Shown piece after piece: positions 1 to 6,037 of a stretch of DNA of 15,440 nt. The notes under the pieces are model-generated. The model was not told where the DNA came from. It did no database searches and saw only the letters and a program-made list of their open reading frames with translations. The DNA is from Aurantibrevibacter sp041749595 (GTDB lineage Bacteria; Bacteroidota; Bacteroidia; Flavobacteriales; Flavobacteriaceae). Each line of letters opens with the position of its first letter. The first letter of the stretch is position 1. The position numbers were made by a program, and so were the translations under genes. The stretch is taken from assembly GCA_041749595.1 (NCBI GenBank), contig JBGTBA010000030.1, positions 1 to 15,440 of the forward strand, read 5' to 3'.

Positions 1-155
1 ACTAGGGGATAGTTTCAAGGGTGAAAAGAGCCTTGGAGTGATGGATTACGAACCGCCGTATACGAGACCCGCTTGGTTTATCCTGAGCGAAGTCGAAGGG
101 TACGGTGGTGTGAGAGGCGCACTCCGTCAGTCAATGGCGGAGCCGTCTACTCAAT
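1..155 (+). mobile_element. 3' part of a second group IIC intron copy, domain V interrupted
   Basis: Bases 1-71 are identical to 1432-1502 of the intact intron, and 101-152 are identical to 1507-1558. This segment therefore holds the end of domain IV, domain V and domain VI of a group IIC intron. The CGC-type catalytic triad region (around 50-60) and its pairing partner (101-109) are present. Domain VI pairs GAGAGGCG with CGTCTACTC and leaves a bulged branch-point A at 149. The intron should end at ...CAAT at 155, seven bases from that A, as in the intact copy. The tip of domain V, TACG in the intact copy, is replaced by 29 unrelated bases (72-100), so this copy is probably splicing-defective. 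Its 5' part is outside the window, and whether it carried an intron-encoded protein is unknown. Confidence 0.85.
72..100. repeat. REP-like short repeat inserted in intron domain V
   Basis: These 29 bases replace a 4-base TACG in an otherwise identical intron copy. The core CCTGAGCGAAGTCGAAGG resembles a short motif I remember as dispersed between genes in many bacteria, including flavobacteria. That resemblance is from memory, not a search. Flanking CCC (68-70) and GGG (98-100), and CTT (72-74) with AAG, could extend the domain V stem. The insertion therefore lengthens the hairpin rather than cutting its lower helix. Confidence 0.6.
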
Positions 156-195
156 TACCATTAGTACTTTTCGCAATATTATTCAATTATTACTT

Positions 196-519
196 TTAAT
201 CCACGAAAGTTTCTTTAATAATATCTTTGCACTTTTGAATTTCGGATTTACTTAATCGGTCAAACTTTTTTATAATTCTTGATTTGTCAATTGTCCGAAT
301 TTGGTCGATTGCAACCATTCCTTTTTTTTTATTATGTTCTACCTCAATCCGAGTTGGATACTTTTTTAAATTCGTTGTCATTGGTGCAACGACAATGGTA
401 TTTAAAAATCTGTTTATTTCGTTCGGCGATAAAATTACACAAGGACGTGTTTTTTTAATTTCGCTACCAATTGTTGGGTCAAGATTGACGAGAATTATAG
501 AATATTGTTTTAATTCCAT
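196..519 (-). CDS. PemK/MazF family type II toxin
   Basis: A 107-residue protein, the normal length for PemK/MazF mRNA endoribonucleases. The family signature is clear: an N-terminal strand leading into GSEIKKTRPCVILSPNEIN (residues 18-36), then VVAPMTT (43-49), and GMVAIDQIRTIDKSRI (67-82). The RP and the IDQIR region correspond to the conserved substrate-binding and catalytic surface of MazF. The family cleaves single-stranded mRNA at short motifs and is neutralised by a co-expressed antitoxin. The ATG overlaps the antitoxin stop by 10 bp (ATGGAATTAA), which implies translational coupling. The gene is AT-rich compared with the block from 2055 onward and stops 41 bases from the end of the left intron copy, both suggesting acquisition. 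Cleavage specificity cannot be read from sequence. Confidence 0.9.
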   Translation of the reverse strand: MELKQYSIILVNLDPTIGSEIKKTRPCVILSPNEINRFLNTIVVAPMTTNLKKYPTRIEVEHNKKKGMVAIDQIRTIDKSRIIKKFDRLSKSEIQKCKDIIKETFVD

Positions 520-755
520 TCCTCAAAATTTTCGTCTTCAAACACATCATTAAACAACAAACGGTCATCATTATTTTCTCGCATTTCTTCAAACGCTTTG
601 TCCCAATTCTTTCTAGGACTGTTTATTGGTTTTAGGATTATTTGTCCTTTTTCCAATATCATTTCGACCTTGTCTTTAATATTATATTTCTCCAATACTG
701 TTTTGCTTAGACGCAAACCTTTGGAATTTCCGATTTTAATAATTGCAGTTTCCAT
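510..755 (-). CDS. MazE-like AbrB/SpoVT-family antitoxin
   Basis: An 81-residue protein starting METAIIKIGNSKGLRLSK, the swapped-hairpin AbrB/MazE DNA-binding fold. It has the typical IGNS(K/R)G(L/I)R motif at residues 7-14 and ILEKGQIILKPI in the following strand. The acidic C-terminal tail (EMRENNDDRLLFNDVFEDENFEEW) is what MazE-type antitoxins use to wrap the toxin. It is first in the operon, with its stop inside the toxin start. A GTG start 18 bases upstream (773) is possible in frame, but the predicted transcription start lies at about 768, so the ATG at 755 is preferred. It probably represses its own promoter together with the toxin. Confidence 0.9.
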   Translation of the reverse strand: METAIIKIGNSKGLRLSKTVLEKYNIKDKVEMILEKGQIILKPINSPRKNWDKAFEEMRENNDDRLLFNDVFEDENFEEWN

Positions 756-766
756 AACTTTATATC

Positions 767-774
767 TGTGCACA
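767..774. promoter_or_regulatory. Palindrome TGTGCACA at the predicted TA transcription start
   Basis: A perfect 8-bp palindrome directly downstream of the -7 box and over the predicted transcription start. AbrB-fold antitoxins autoregulate by binding palindromes in this position, so it is a candidate operator. An 8-bp palindrome can also occur by chance. Confidence 0.35.
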
Positions 775-804
775 CAAAGTTATTACATTATTTGAATTAC
801 GCAA
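775..804 (-). promoter_or_regulatory. Bacteroidota-type promoter of the toxin-antitoxin operon
   Basis: On the minus strand, TTG (complement of 802-804) is followed after exactly 19 bases by TAACTTTG (complement of 775-782). This matches the Bacteroidota sigma-ABfr consensus TTG-N19-TAnnTTTG perfectly. Transcription should begin near 768, giving a leader of about 12 bases before the antitoxin ATG at 755. Confidence 0.75.
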
Positions 805-944
805 GTTTTTTTAGTATTAATGGTAACGAGTTTGTATATTATTTGTGCGACGTAAAAATCGGAGATTTTTCCGCCAGCAAAATTATTATTGAATGTTTGT
901 CGGTTTGTATTAGTTCCAATTTGAGCATAAATTTTATACGGTGT
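805..944. other. AT-rich spacer between TA promoter and intron 5' end
   Basis: No supported gene. It contains a small A/T-rich hairpin (AAAAATC 854-860, loop GGA, GATTTTT 864-870) that could be a weak terminator. The last bases, TATACGGT at 935-942, are an exact complement of intron positions 1144-1151, a candidate exon-binding pairing. Confidence 0.5.
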
Positions 945-1143
945 GTGTGCCCAGCATGGGCATCTTTTATTTATCGGAAGATAAATAATTAATCTAGAGG
1001 GTGCAAGTCCCTTATGGGCAGGGGTAACGCCTTGAACCATTGGTAAGCTGCAAGGTTGCCGGTTGTGAAGCTGGGACTGAAGGTTATTTGCGATTGAATA
1101 ATGAGCAAATACCGACTACAAAACCCGGTACTGACGAACAGGA

Positions 1144-1151
1144 ACCGTATA
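1144..1151 (+). other. Candidate EBS1 (ACCGTATA)
   Basis: Perfect 8-nt complement of the 5' exon TATACGGT at 935-942. It lies in the variable loop of domain I that, by alignment from memory with O. iheyensis, sits between conserved GAAC and GAG(G/T)C segments. This fits an exon-binding sequence. The two bases between the pairing and the canonical start at 945 leave the splice site uncertain. Confidence 0.45.
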
Positions 1152-1266
1152 TAGAGTCATATTTACTTGGGTAAGCAGGCACATCATTGCAACGCCCAAC
1201 GATTACCAAAAGTGCATCTATGTAGATACGGCAGGAATCGGGGGAAAGAAGATGCCATTACCTGGG

Positions 1267-1368
1267 GAGGTCTCCAAAGCTACGTGTAGCAAAATGGAGA
1301 AGTCAGCAGAGGTCATAGTAGTTGCCGGAAACGAGCTGATGTTAGAATCAGAGGTCTCACAAGCTACG
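1267..1368 (+). repeat. Imperfect 18-nt direct repeat inside intron domain III
   Basis: GAGGTCTCCAAAGCTACG at 1267-1284 recurs as GAGGTCTCACAAGCTACG at 1351-1368, with 16 of 18 positions the same. The first copy is part of a nested hairpin (TCTCCA/TGGAGA around GCTAC/GTAGC, 1271-1300). The repeat may reflect an internal duplication in domain III or convergent helix sequence. Confidence 0.5.
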
Positions 1369-1398
1369 AAGGACCGAACGTAATCCTCTTTAAAATTC

Positions 1399-1427
1399 GC
1401 ATAGGAATGATGATTCATAGCCTATGC
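1399..1427 (+). other. Minimal domain IV hairpin of the intron
   Basis: GCATAGG (1399-1405) pairs with CCTATGC (1421-1427). An inner ATGA/TCAT pairing lies in the 15-nt loop. This is where full-length group II introns carry the intron-encoded protein. Only the nine-codon ORF from ATG 1407 is possible here. Confidence 0.65.
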
Positions 1428-1561
1428 TTAAACTAGGGGATAGTTTCAAGGGTGAAAAGAGCCTTGGAGTGATGGATTACGAACCGCCGTATACGAGACC
1501 CGTACGTACGGTGGTGTGAGAGGCGCACTCCGTCAGTCAATGGCGGAGCCGTCTACTCGAT

Positions 1562-2054
1562 TGGCATGGATTTTCTTCCGGTGATTGGTTTTTGTCCCAG
1601 ATTGGCACTAAGAAAATTATTTATAGTTTCCAATTCCGAACCATTGCCAATCCATACTTTAGCAAGCTGCCCAAAGGCTATGTTTTTTGTAAAAGCAAGA
1701 AACGTCGCTGCAGGGAACAATACATGCGTCCCTTTTTTTGTTATAAATTGCAATAAAATTGACTTTGTCAAGAAGTTCACTCTCAACGCTGAAAGCTGAA
1801 ATGCTTGGGCAGGAACTTCTCAAAGTCGAGCCTTAACAATCTACAAAACAAGGAACGTTTTCCTTGGACATTTTCCCGCACACCTTGGAAAAGTATGACC
1901 TTCCGGAATTTGAAATTAATGCCAACGGTTGTATAAAGTAACATTCAGAAGCATACCCTATTTTTAAGTTTGGGATTGTTCCTGAATGTTCCAATAACCC
2001 CCGACAATATTTTATCCATGAATATCTGGACACTTTTATCGGATAAAGTTTCAA
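1562..2054. other. Decayed or non-coding stretch downstream of the intron
   Basis: No intact gene can be supported. On the minus strand an open frame of 77 codons (1553-1786) contains a protein-like part (KVWIGNGSELETINNFL, near 1614-1664), but its end runs into the last bases of the intron. On the plus strand, between a stop at about 1832 and TAA at 1942, there is a protein-like tail reading SLDIFPHTLEKYDLPEFEIN, resembling the C-terminus of a lost gene. I recognise neither. Near the right edge AACATTCAG (about 1940-1948) and CTGAATGTT (about 1982-1990) form a 9-bp inverted repeat with a loop over 30 nt, too long for a classic terminator. The stretch looks like an erosion zone at the accessory-core boundary. 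Confidence 0.4.
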
Positions 2055-3362
2055 CTATAGCGCAGCCTGTCCGTCGGAAGGCTTTGATTTTTTCAACTGT
2101 CTCTGTATTTTTTTTATGGCGGATTCTATAGACTTTTCCGGCTCTATGATATTGTATTCGCCCCAAAAATCCGGATCTGAAAATCCAATGGCTTCATCGC
2201 CCAAAATTATGGAAGATTTTAGCTTTTCCCTGTTTTTAGGCATATTGTCCGCCAAGTTTTTTTCCCAATCGGTCACCGCCATTTCACTGGTCATACTATA
2301 AACGGAGTTGAAAAATCTATTGTCCCAATTCACTTTAAATTCCAACAGGACGTTGCTGTACCCATAATACCATTTCCCGTTTTTTTCCCTATAGTCCACC
2401 CTGTAGGCCACGTCCGTTGGCCATACCTTTACGTTGGCAGGTTTTTTTCTCACGTACATTTGGGAAGCCTTTTCCCTATCGGTTATATTTAAGGAATAAA
2501 TGGCACTGGTAAGGATCTTGTTTTCCGCATCAATAAAAAGTTTCCCCTTATAAAGCGGATCTTTCAGTTCCGGTTTTTGTTGAAAATTAATGATATAAAT
2601 CAATCGGTCATTTATTCGGGTCGAATTTTCAAAGCTAAAGTCGTAATCGGAGATGGACTCGGCACTGAAAATATATTCTGGATACTTCATAATGTCCACA
2701 AAAAGGGTATTGAACGGCCCTCCTTGCAGTTTTAGTGCCAAAGTGTCCATTTTACTGTAATCGGTACTTTTTCTTGATTTATACAATTGCATGGCATCTT
2801 TTCGATCGGAATTATATGGGGATTTGTAAATGTTGACCACGGCTTCGGAAAGCGAAACGTTTTTTTTTCTTTTTTTTATGGTCTCCCTGTAAAATGCGGT
2901 CATTAAAGTGGGGTCGTTAAAATAATTTTCCCCTTTTCTCTTTAAAGTTTCACGAACCAGGTTTCCGGCATCTTTGGGTGCGGCAAGACTTACCTCGGGA
3001 AGTTCCGTTACCGATACGTCTAGCGGTATCCGGTTTCTATCTTCTTTAAGTTGGCTTAAGGACACCATTGCGGTTTTATAGCCCAGAAAGGAAACCAAGA
3101 TATTTCCGTCGGTGATATTTTTGGGGACCTTCAAGGAAAATTGCCCCTCTGTGTTGGTTACCGTACTGATGTTGGTCCCCTCCAATGACAGGGTGGCAAA
3201 AACCAATGGGTTTTTGCTGGAAGCATCGACAACCTCCCCCTTATATTGGTTAAAAGTCAATTGTTCCTGATCAACCTGAAAAAAAGGGGATGCTTTCGAG
3301 GTTTCCGTTACCCCAATAAGCAGCAATGCAAGGAGAGCTGTAATCAAGGATTTTTTAGGCAT
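2055..3362 (-). CDS. Secreted carboxypeptidase-like regulatory-domain protein
   Basis: 435 residues from the preferred ATG at 3362; an in-frame ATG at 3383 would add seven. The start MPKKSLITALLALLLIG is a clean Sec signal peptide preceded by an A-rich leader, which is why I prefer it. Residues about 40-115 form a CarboxypepD_reg-like beta-sandwich (YKGEVVDASSKNPLVFATLS, NTEGQFSLKVP, ILVSFLGYKTA), as at the N-terminus of TonB-dependent receptors. No beta-barrel or plug follows. The remaining 320 residues are an uncharacterised, Tyr- and Asp-rich segment seen in Bacteroidota proteins of this kind, ending in a Lys-rich tail. Probably periplasmic or outer-membrane associated; substrate unknown. 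It is the last gene of the minus-strand block, with a 150-bp spacer to the next gene, so it may have its own promoter. Confidence 0.8.
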   Translation of the reverse strand: MPKKSLITALLALLLIGVTETSKASPFFQVDQEQLTFNQYKGEVVDASSKNPLVFATLSLEGTNISTVTNTEGQFSLKVPKNITDGNILVSFLGYKTAMVSLSQLKEDRNRIPLDVSVTELPEVSLAAPKDAGNLVRETLKRKGENYFNDPTLMTAFYRETIKKRKKNVSLSEAVVNIYKSPYNSDRKDAMQLYKSRKSTDYSKMDTLALKLQGGPFNTLFVDIMKYPEYIFSAESISDYDFSFENSTRINDRLIYIINFQQKPELKDPLYKGKLFIDAENKILTSAIYSLNITDREKASQMYVRKKPANVKVWPTDVAYRVDYREKNGKWYYGYSNVLLEFKVNWDNRFFNSVYSMTSEMAVTDWEKNLADNMPKNREKLKSSIILGDEAIGFSDPDFWGEYNIIEPEKSIESAIKKIQRQLKKSKPSDGQAAL

Positions 3363-3533
3363 TGTTGTATTTTTTCGTCCCATGACATGGATATTTAATT
3401 ATTGCAATTTGGGTTTGGCAAATAACAATCCTAAGTTAGTGATTTTTAATGATGTAGCATCTTAAAATTAGCACAATTTATTGGGGAAGGGAAAAAAATA
3501 ATAAAACAGTCCTTTTACCGGAATGGGCGGTGT

Positions 3534-4382
3534 TTATTTATGAACAAATGGGGTATTTAGCCATATTTCCGCGAGTTTTGGCCATGTTTCCGCCGCACGG
3601 CTTCCACTACGCAGGCCATAGCCATGTCCTCCATAGGGCATAACATGCAATTCTACGGGGACTTTGGCGTCACGGAGGGCGGTAGTGATTACCAAGGCAC
3701 TATTGGCATAGGGATCATCCGCTGTTGCGAAAATGAACATGGGCGGGGTGTCCTCGGTAATTTCCAATTCCGGTGTCAATGTCCTGTTTTCGCCCTGATC
3801 CAAATAGGCCGGATAGATTAAAATCGCAAAATTGGGCCGACTGGAGACTTCGTCCAGTGCGTCGACCTTGTCATAGGTTTCCTTGGCATAATTAGTGCTT
3901 GCCCTTGCACTAAGGCTTCCCCCGGCGGAAAAGCCCATTACGCCAATGGCGGAGGTGTCCAAATTCCATTTCAAGGCATTACCGCGCACTATTCTAATGG
4001 CGCGCTGTACATCGTACAAGGCACCTTCTCTTTTTTGAGGTACACGGTAGTGCAGCACAAAGGCTGTGTAACCAAGTTCGGCAAGCCATTCAGCTATTTC
4101 ATAACCTTCCAGGTTTGCAGCAAGGATATTATACCCTCCGCCTGGACAAATGATAATTGCTTTTCCATTTCTTTGGGCAGGATTCGGTTCAAATACCTTC
4201 AAAGTGGGGTCGGTTACCTCCGTAACGCGCAATACCTGATCTGCGGAATCGAGTTTTTCAATAGCTGCCTTTTTGGGCGAAAGTTCTCCGGGGACCTCTT
4301 TTGGCCATAGATAAATTAGGGTGTCCCCTTGTGCTTGTACCATACAGTTGCTAAATAGAAATAGCATAAAAACAAACCTCAT
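3534..4382 (-). CDS. Secreted alpha/beta hydrolase (BD-FAE/acetylesterase-like)
   Basis: 282 residues with a signal peptide (MRFVFMLFLFSNCMVQAQG). Family features appear in order: oxyanion-hole motif CPGGGY (79-84); a strand ending LHYRVPQ (110-116); nucleophile elbow GFSAGG with Ser152 (150-155); an acid residue in ATADDPYANS (Asp222 or Asp223); and His253 in MPYGGHGYG. This is the COG0657-type esterase often annotated as endo-1,4-beta-xylanase B-like or acetyl-xylan/feruloyl esterase in Bacteroidota. It would remove acyl groups from sugars or other esters in the periplasm. The natural substrate cannot be told, since no glycoside hydrolase or SusC/D pair lies nearby. It follows the GNAT-nitrilase gene by 65 bp in the same direction. 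Confidence 0.88.
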   Translation of the reverse strand: MRFVFMLFLFSNCMVQAQGDTLIYLWPKEVPGELSPKKAAIEKLDSADQVLRVTEVTDPTLKVFEPNPAQRNGKAIIICPGGGYNILAANLEGYEIAEWLAELGYTAFVLHYRVPQKREGALYDVQRAIRIVRGNALKWNLDTSAIGVMGFSAGGSLSARASTNYAKETYDKVDALDEVSSRPNFAILIYPAYLDQGENRTLTPELEITEDTPPMFIFATADDPYANSALVITTALRDAKVPVELHVMPYGGHGYGLRSGSRAAETWPKLAEIWLNTPFVHK

Positions 4383-4447
4383 TTTACGACTTTTAAAAAA
4401 TTAAATTCAGGTAAATTTAAATAAAATTGATTGAGTTCCATGATGCT

Positions 4448-5986
4448 CTAGGTTATTATGGTCGGTGTTTTTTTATGTAATTCAAAAAGGTCTTTTCTCC
4501 GGTCCCTTAAATTCTTGACACTTCCAAACTGATTCAGTTGCCGTAACAGGTCAATATCCACATCGGCAATAAGAATCATTTCCGTATTGGGCGTTGCCTC
4601 AGCTTTTATACCACTGGCCGGAAAGGCAAAATCGCAAGGCGTAAATACCATAGATTGGGCAAATTGTATATCCATATTGTGCACTTTGGGTAAATTGCCC
4701 ACACTGCCCGCTATGGCTACATAACATTCGTTTTCTATGGCCCTGGCCCTGGCGCAGTTTCGGACCCGGGAATAGCCATTTTGGGTATCCGTAAGAAATG
4801 GGACAAAAAGGATATCCATGCCCTCGTCTGCCAAAAGTCGGCTTAGTTCCGGAAATTCACAGTCATAGCAAATCAATATCCCTATTTTTCCGCAATCGGT
4901 ATCAAAAGCCTTAAATTCGGTGCCGCCCTGCATGCCCCATACTTTGGCCTCATCCGGGGTTACGTGTAATTTTTCATACCGTTCCTTGGTGCCATCCCTT
5001 TTGCAGAGATAGCCCACATTGTACAAAGTGCCATTTTTAATTTCCGGCATACTTCCCGTGATAATATTGATGTTGTAAGAGATGGCCAATTCAGAAAATT
5101 TTTGAACAATTGCAGGTGTGTGCTTTGCCAATTCCCTAATGGCTTCCGGTTCGGATAAATGATTGTTCTCTGCCATTAAAGGGGCATTGAAAAACTCGGG
5201 AAAGAGTGCAAAATCGGAACGGTAGCCCGAAACGGCATCCACAAAATACTCGGCCTGCTGCATCAATTCGTCCAGATTTTTGTAAGAACGCATCTGCCAT
5301 TGTATCAATCCCAAGCGCACTACTTTTTTAACCGTATTGGCCTTTTTGTTCTTTTTTTCATAATAGATGTTATCCCACTCCATCAACACTGCATATTCAT
5401 TGGAGTCCTTGTCGCCATCCAAATAGTTTTTCAGGATTTTCGTGGGATGGAAATCATTGGAGATCTGAAAATTAAGTACAGGATCGTCAATTTCCTTTCT
5501 TTTAACTTTCTCGATGTAGCCTTTGGGCGACAGGCTAGCGGCGTGCTTATGGTAATTGGGCATGCGGCCCCCAAAGACAACGCCTTTAAGGTTTAACCTT
5601 TCTACCAATTCCTTTCGGTAATCATACAGTCTGCGGCCCAAGCGCAATCCGCGAAACTCGGGTTTAATAAAGACATCAATGCCATAAAGCACGTTACCTT
5701 CGGAATTGTGGGTATTAAACGTATAATTACCCGTAACTTCCTTGTAGGTGTGCAAATCGTCAAACTGGTCATAATCCAGGATAAGGGAAAGCGCGCAACC
5801 GGCAATTTGGTTGTTCACTTTAATGACCACTTGGCCTTCCGGAAATCGACTGATAAGCGTCTGTATCTGATTTTCCCTCCAATAGGCATCGGGCATGGAC
5901 GTGTAAGCCGAAATCATGGCCTTTTTCAACTCTTCGTAATCATTTAAATTTAAATAGGTAAGTTCTATATTTTCAATATCTTCCAT
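4448..5986 (-). CDS. GNAT acetyltransferase fused to a carbon-nitrogen hydrolase
   Basis: 512 residues, two domains. Residues about 5-210 are a GNAT fold, with the acetyl-CoA-binding loop FRGLRLGRRLYDYR (111-124) after strand YGIDVFIKPE. Residues about 222-510 are a nitrilase-superfamily amidohydrolase with the full triad: Glu264 in LFPEFF, Lys339 in YEKLHVTP, and Cys373 in ICYDCEFPE. The architecture and length match Bacillus subtilis YhcX, so this is a known fusion, not a new one. Nitrilase-fold enzymes hydrolyse C-N bonds of amides. Here the partner acetyltransferase suggests acting on an amine or amide metabolite, which is unproven. There is no signal peptide, so it is cytosolic. It lies 51 bp downstream of rluF with no obvious promoter between, so the two may be co-transcribed. 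Confidence 0.92.
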   Translation of the reverse strand: MEDIENIELTYLNLNDYEELKKAMISAYTSMPDAYWRENQIQTLISRFPEGQVVIKVNNQIAGCALSLILDYDQFDDLHTYKEVTGNYTFNTHNSEGNVLYGIDVFIKPEFRGLRLGRRLYDYRKELVERLNLKGVVFGGRMPNYHKHAASLSPKGYIEKVKRKEIDDPVLNFQISNDFHPTKILKNYLDGDKDSNEYAVLMEWDNIYYEKKNKKANTVKKVVRLGLIQWQMRSYKNLDELMQQAEYFVDAVSGYRSDFALFPEFFNAPLMAENNHLSEPEAIRELAKHTPAIVQKFSELAISYNINIITGSMPEIKNGTLYNVGYLCKRDGTKERYEKLHVTPDEAKVWGMQGGTEFKAFDTDCGKIGILICYDCEFPELSRLLADEGMDILFVPFLTDTQNGYSRVRNCARARAIENECYVAIAGSVGNLPKVHNMDIQFAQSMVFTPCDFAFPASGIKAEATPNTEMILIADVDIDLLRQLNQFGSVKNLRDRRKDLFELHKKTPTIIT

Positions 5987-6037
5987 TTTTCAGTGTTCGT
6001 TTTTGTAGCGGTTTTTGCGGAAAAGACAACGTAACTT

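Larger units (their letters stand above)
945..1561 (+). mobile_element. Group IIC intron ribozyme without intron-encoded protein
   Basis: About 617 nt. The 5' end GTGTGCCCAGCATGGGC matches the group IIC start (GUGUGCCCxGCAUGGG, as in the Oceanobacillus iheyensis intron). Around 1260-1325 the conserved ACCTGGGGAGGTCT and AAGTCAGCAGAGGTCATAGTA blocks correspond to domain III, ending in GAAGGACCGAACG (1368-1380). Domain V starts GAACCGCCGTATAC and closes with GTACGTACGGTGGTG, carrying the CGC triad typical of IIC. Domain VI has a bulged A at 1555, seven bases from the predicted 3' end (...CGAT). Domain IV, which normally holds the reverse transcriptase/maturase, is only a hairpin (1399-1427). 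Splicing or mobility would need a maturase supplied from elsewhere. The exact 5' boundary is ambiguous (943 or 945) because of the GTGTGTGTG run. Confidence 0.88.

Noticed and set aside
756..773. GTG start adding six residues to the antitoxin
   Set aside because: It falls upstream of the predicted transcription start, and the family begins at METAIIKIGNSKG.
854..870. AAAAATC-GGA-GATTTTT hairpin as a terminator for the intron target
   Set aside because: It is A/T-only apart from one pair and lies over 70 bases from the intron, so it is not the class C stem target.
783..1040. 85-codon minus-strand ORF across the intron 5' end
   Set aside because: It runs through the conserved ribozyme start and domain I, so nearly half of it is antisense to structured RNA; no family motif was recognised.
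1218..1418. 66-codon minus-strand ORF inside the intron
   Set aside because: Antisense to ribozyme domain III, whose RNA conservation explains the sequence.
1566..1799. 77-codon plus-strand ORF just after the intron
   Set aside because: Cys- and Pro-rich composition typical of an antisense shadow; the opposite strand looks more protein-like, and neither is convincing as a gene.
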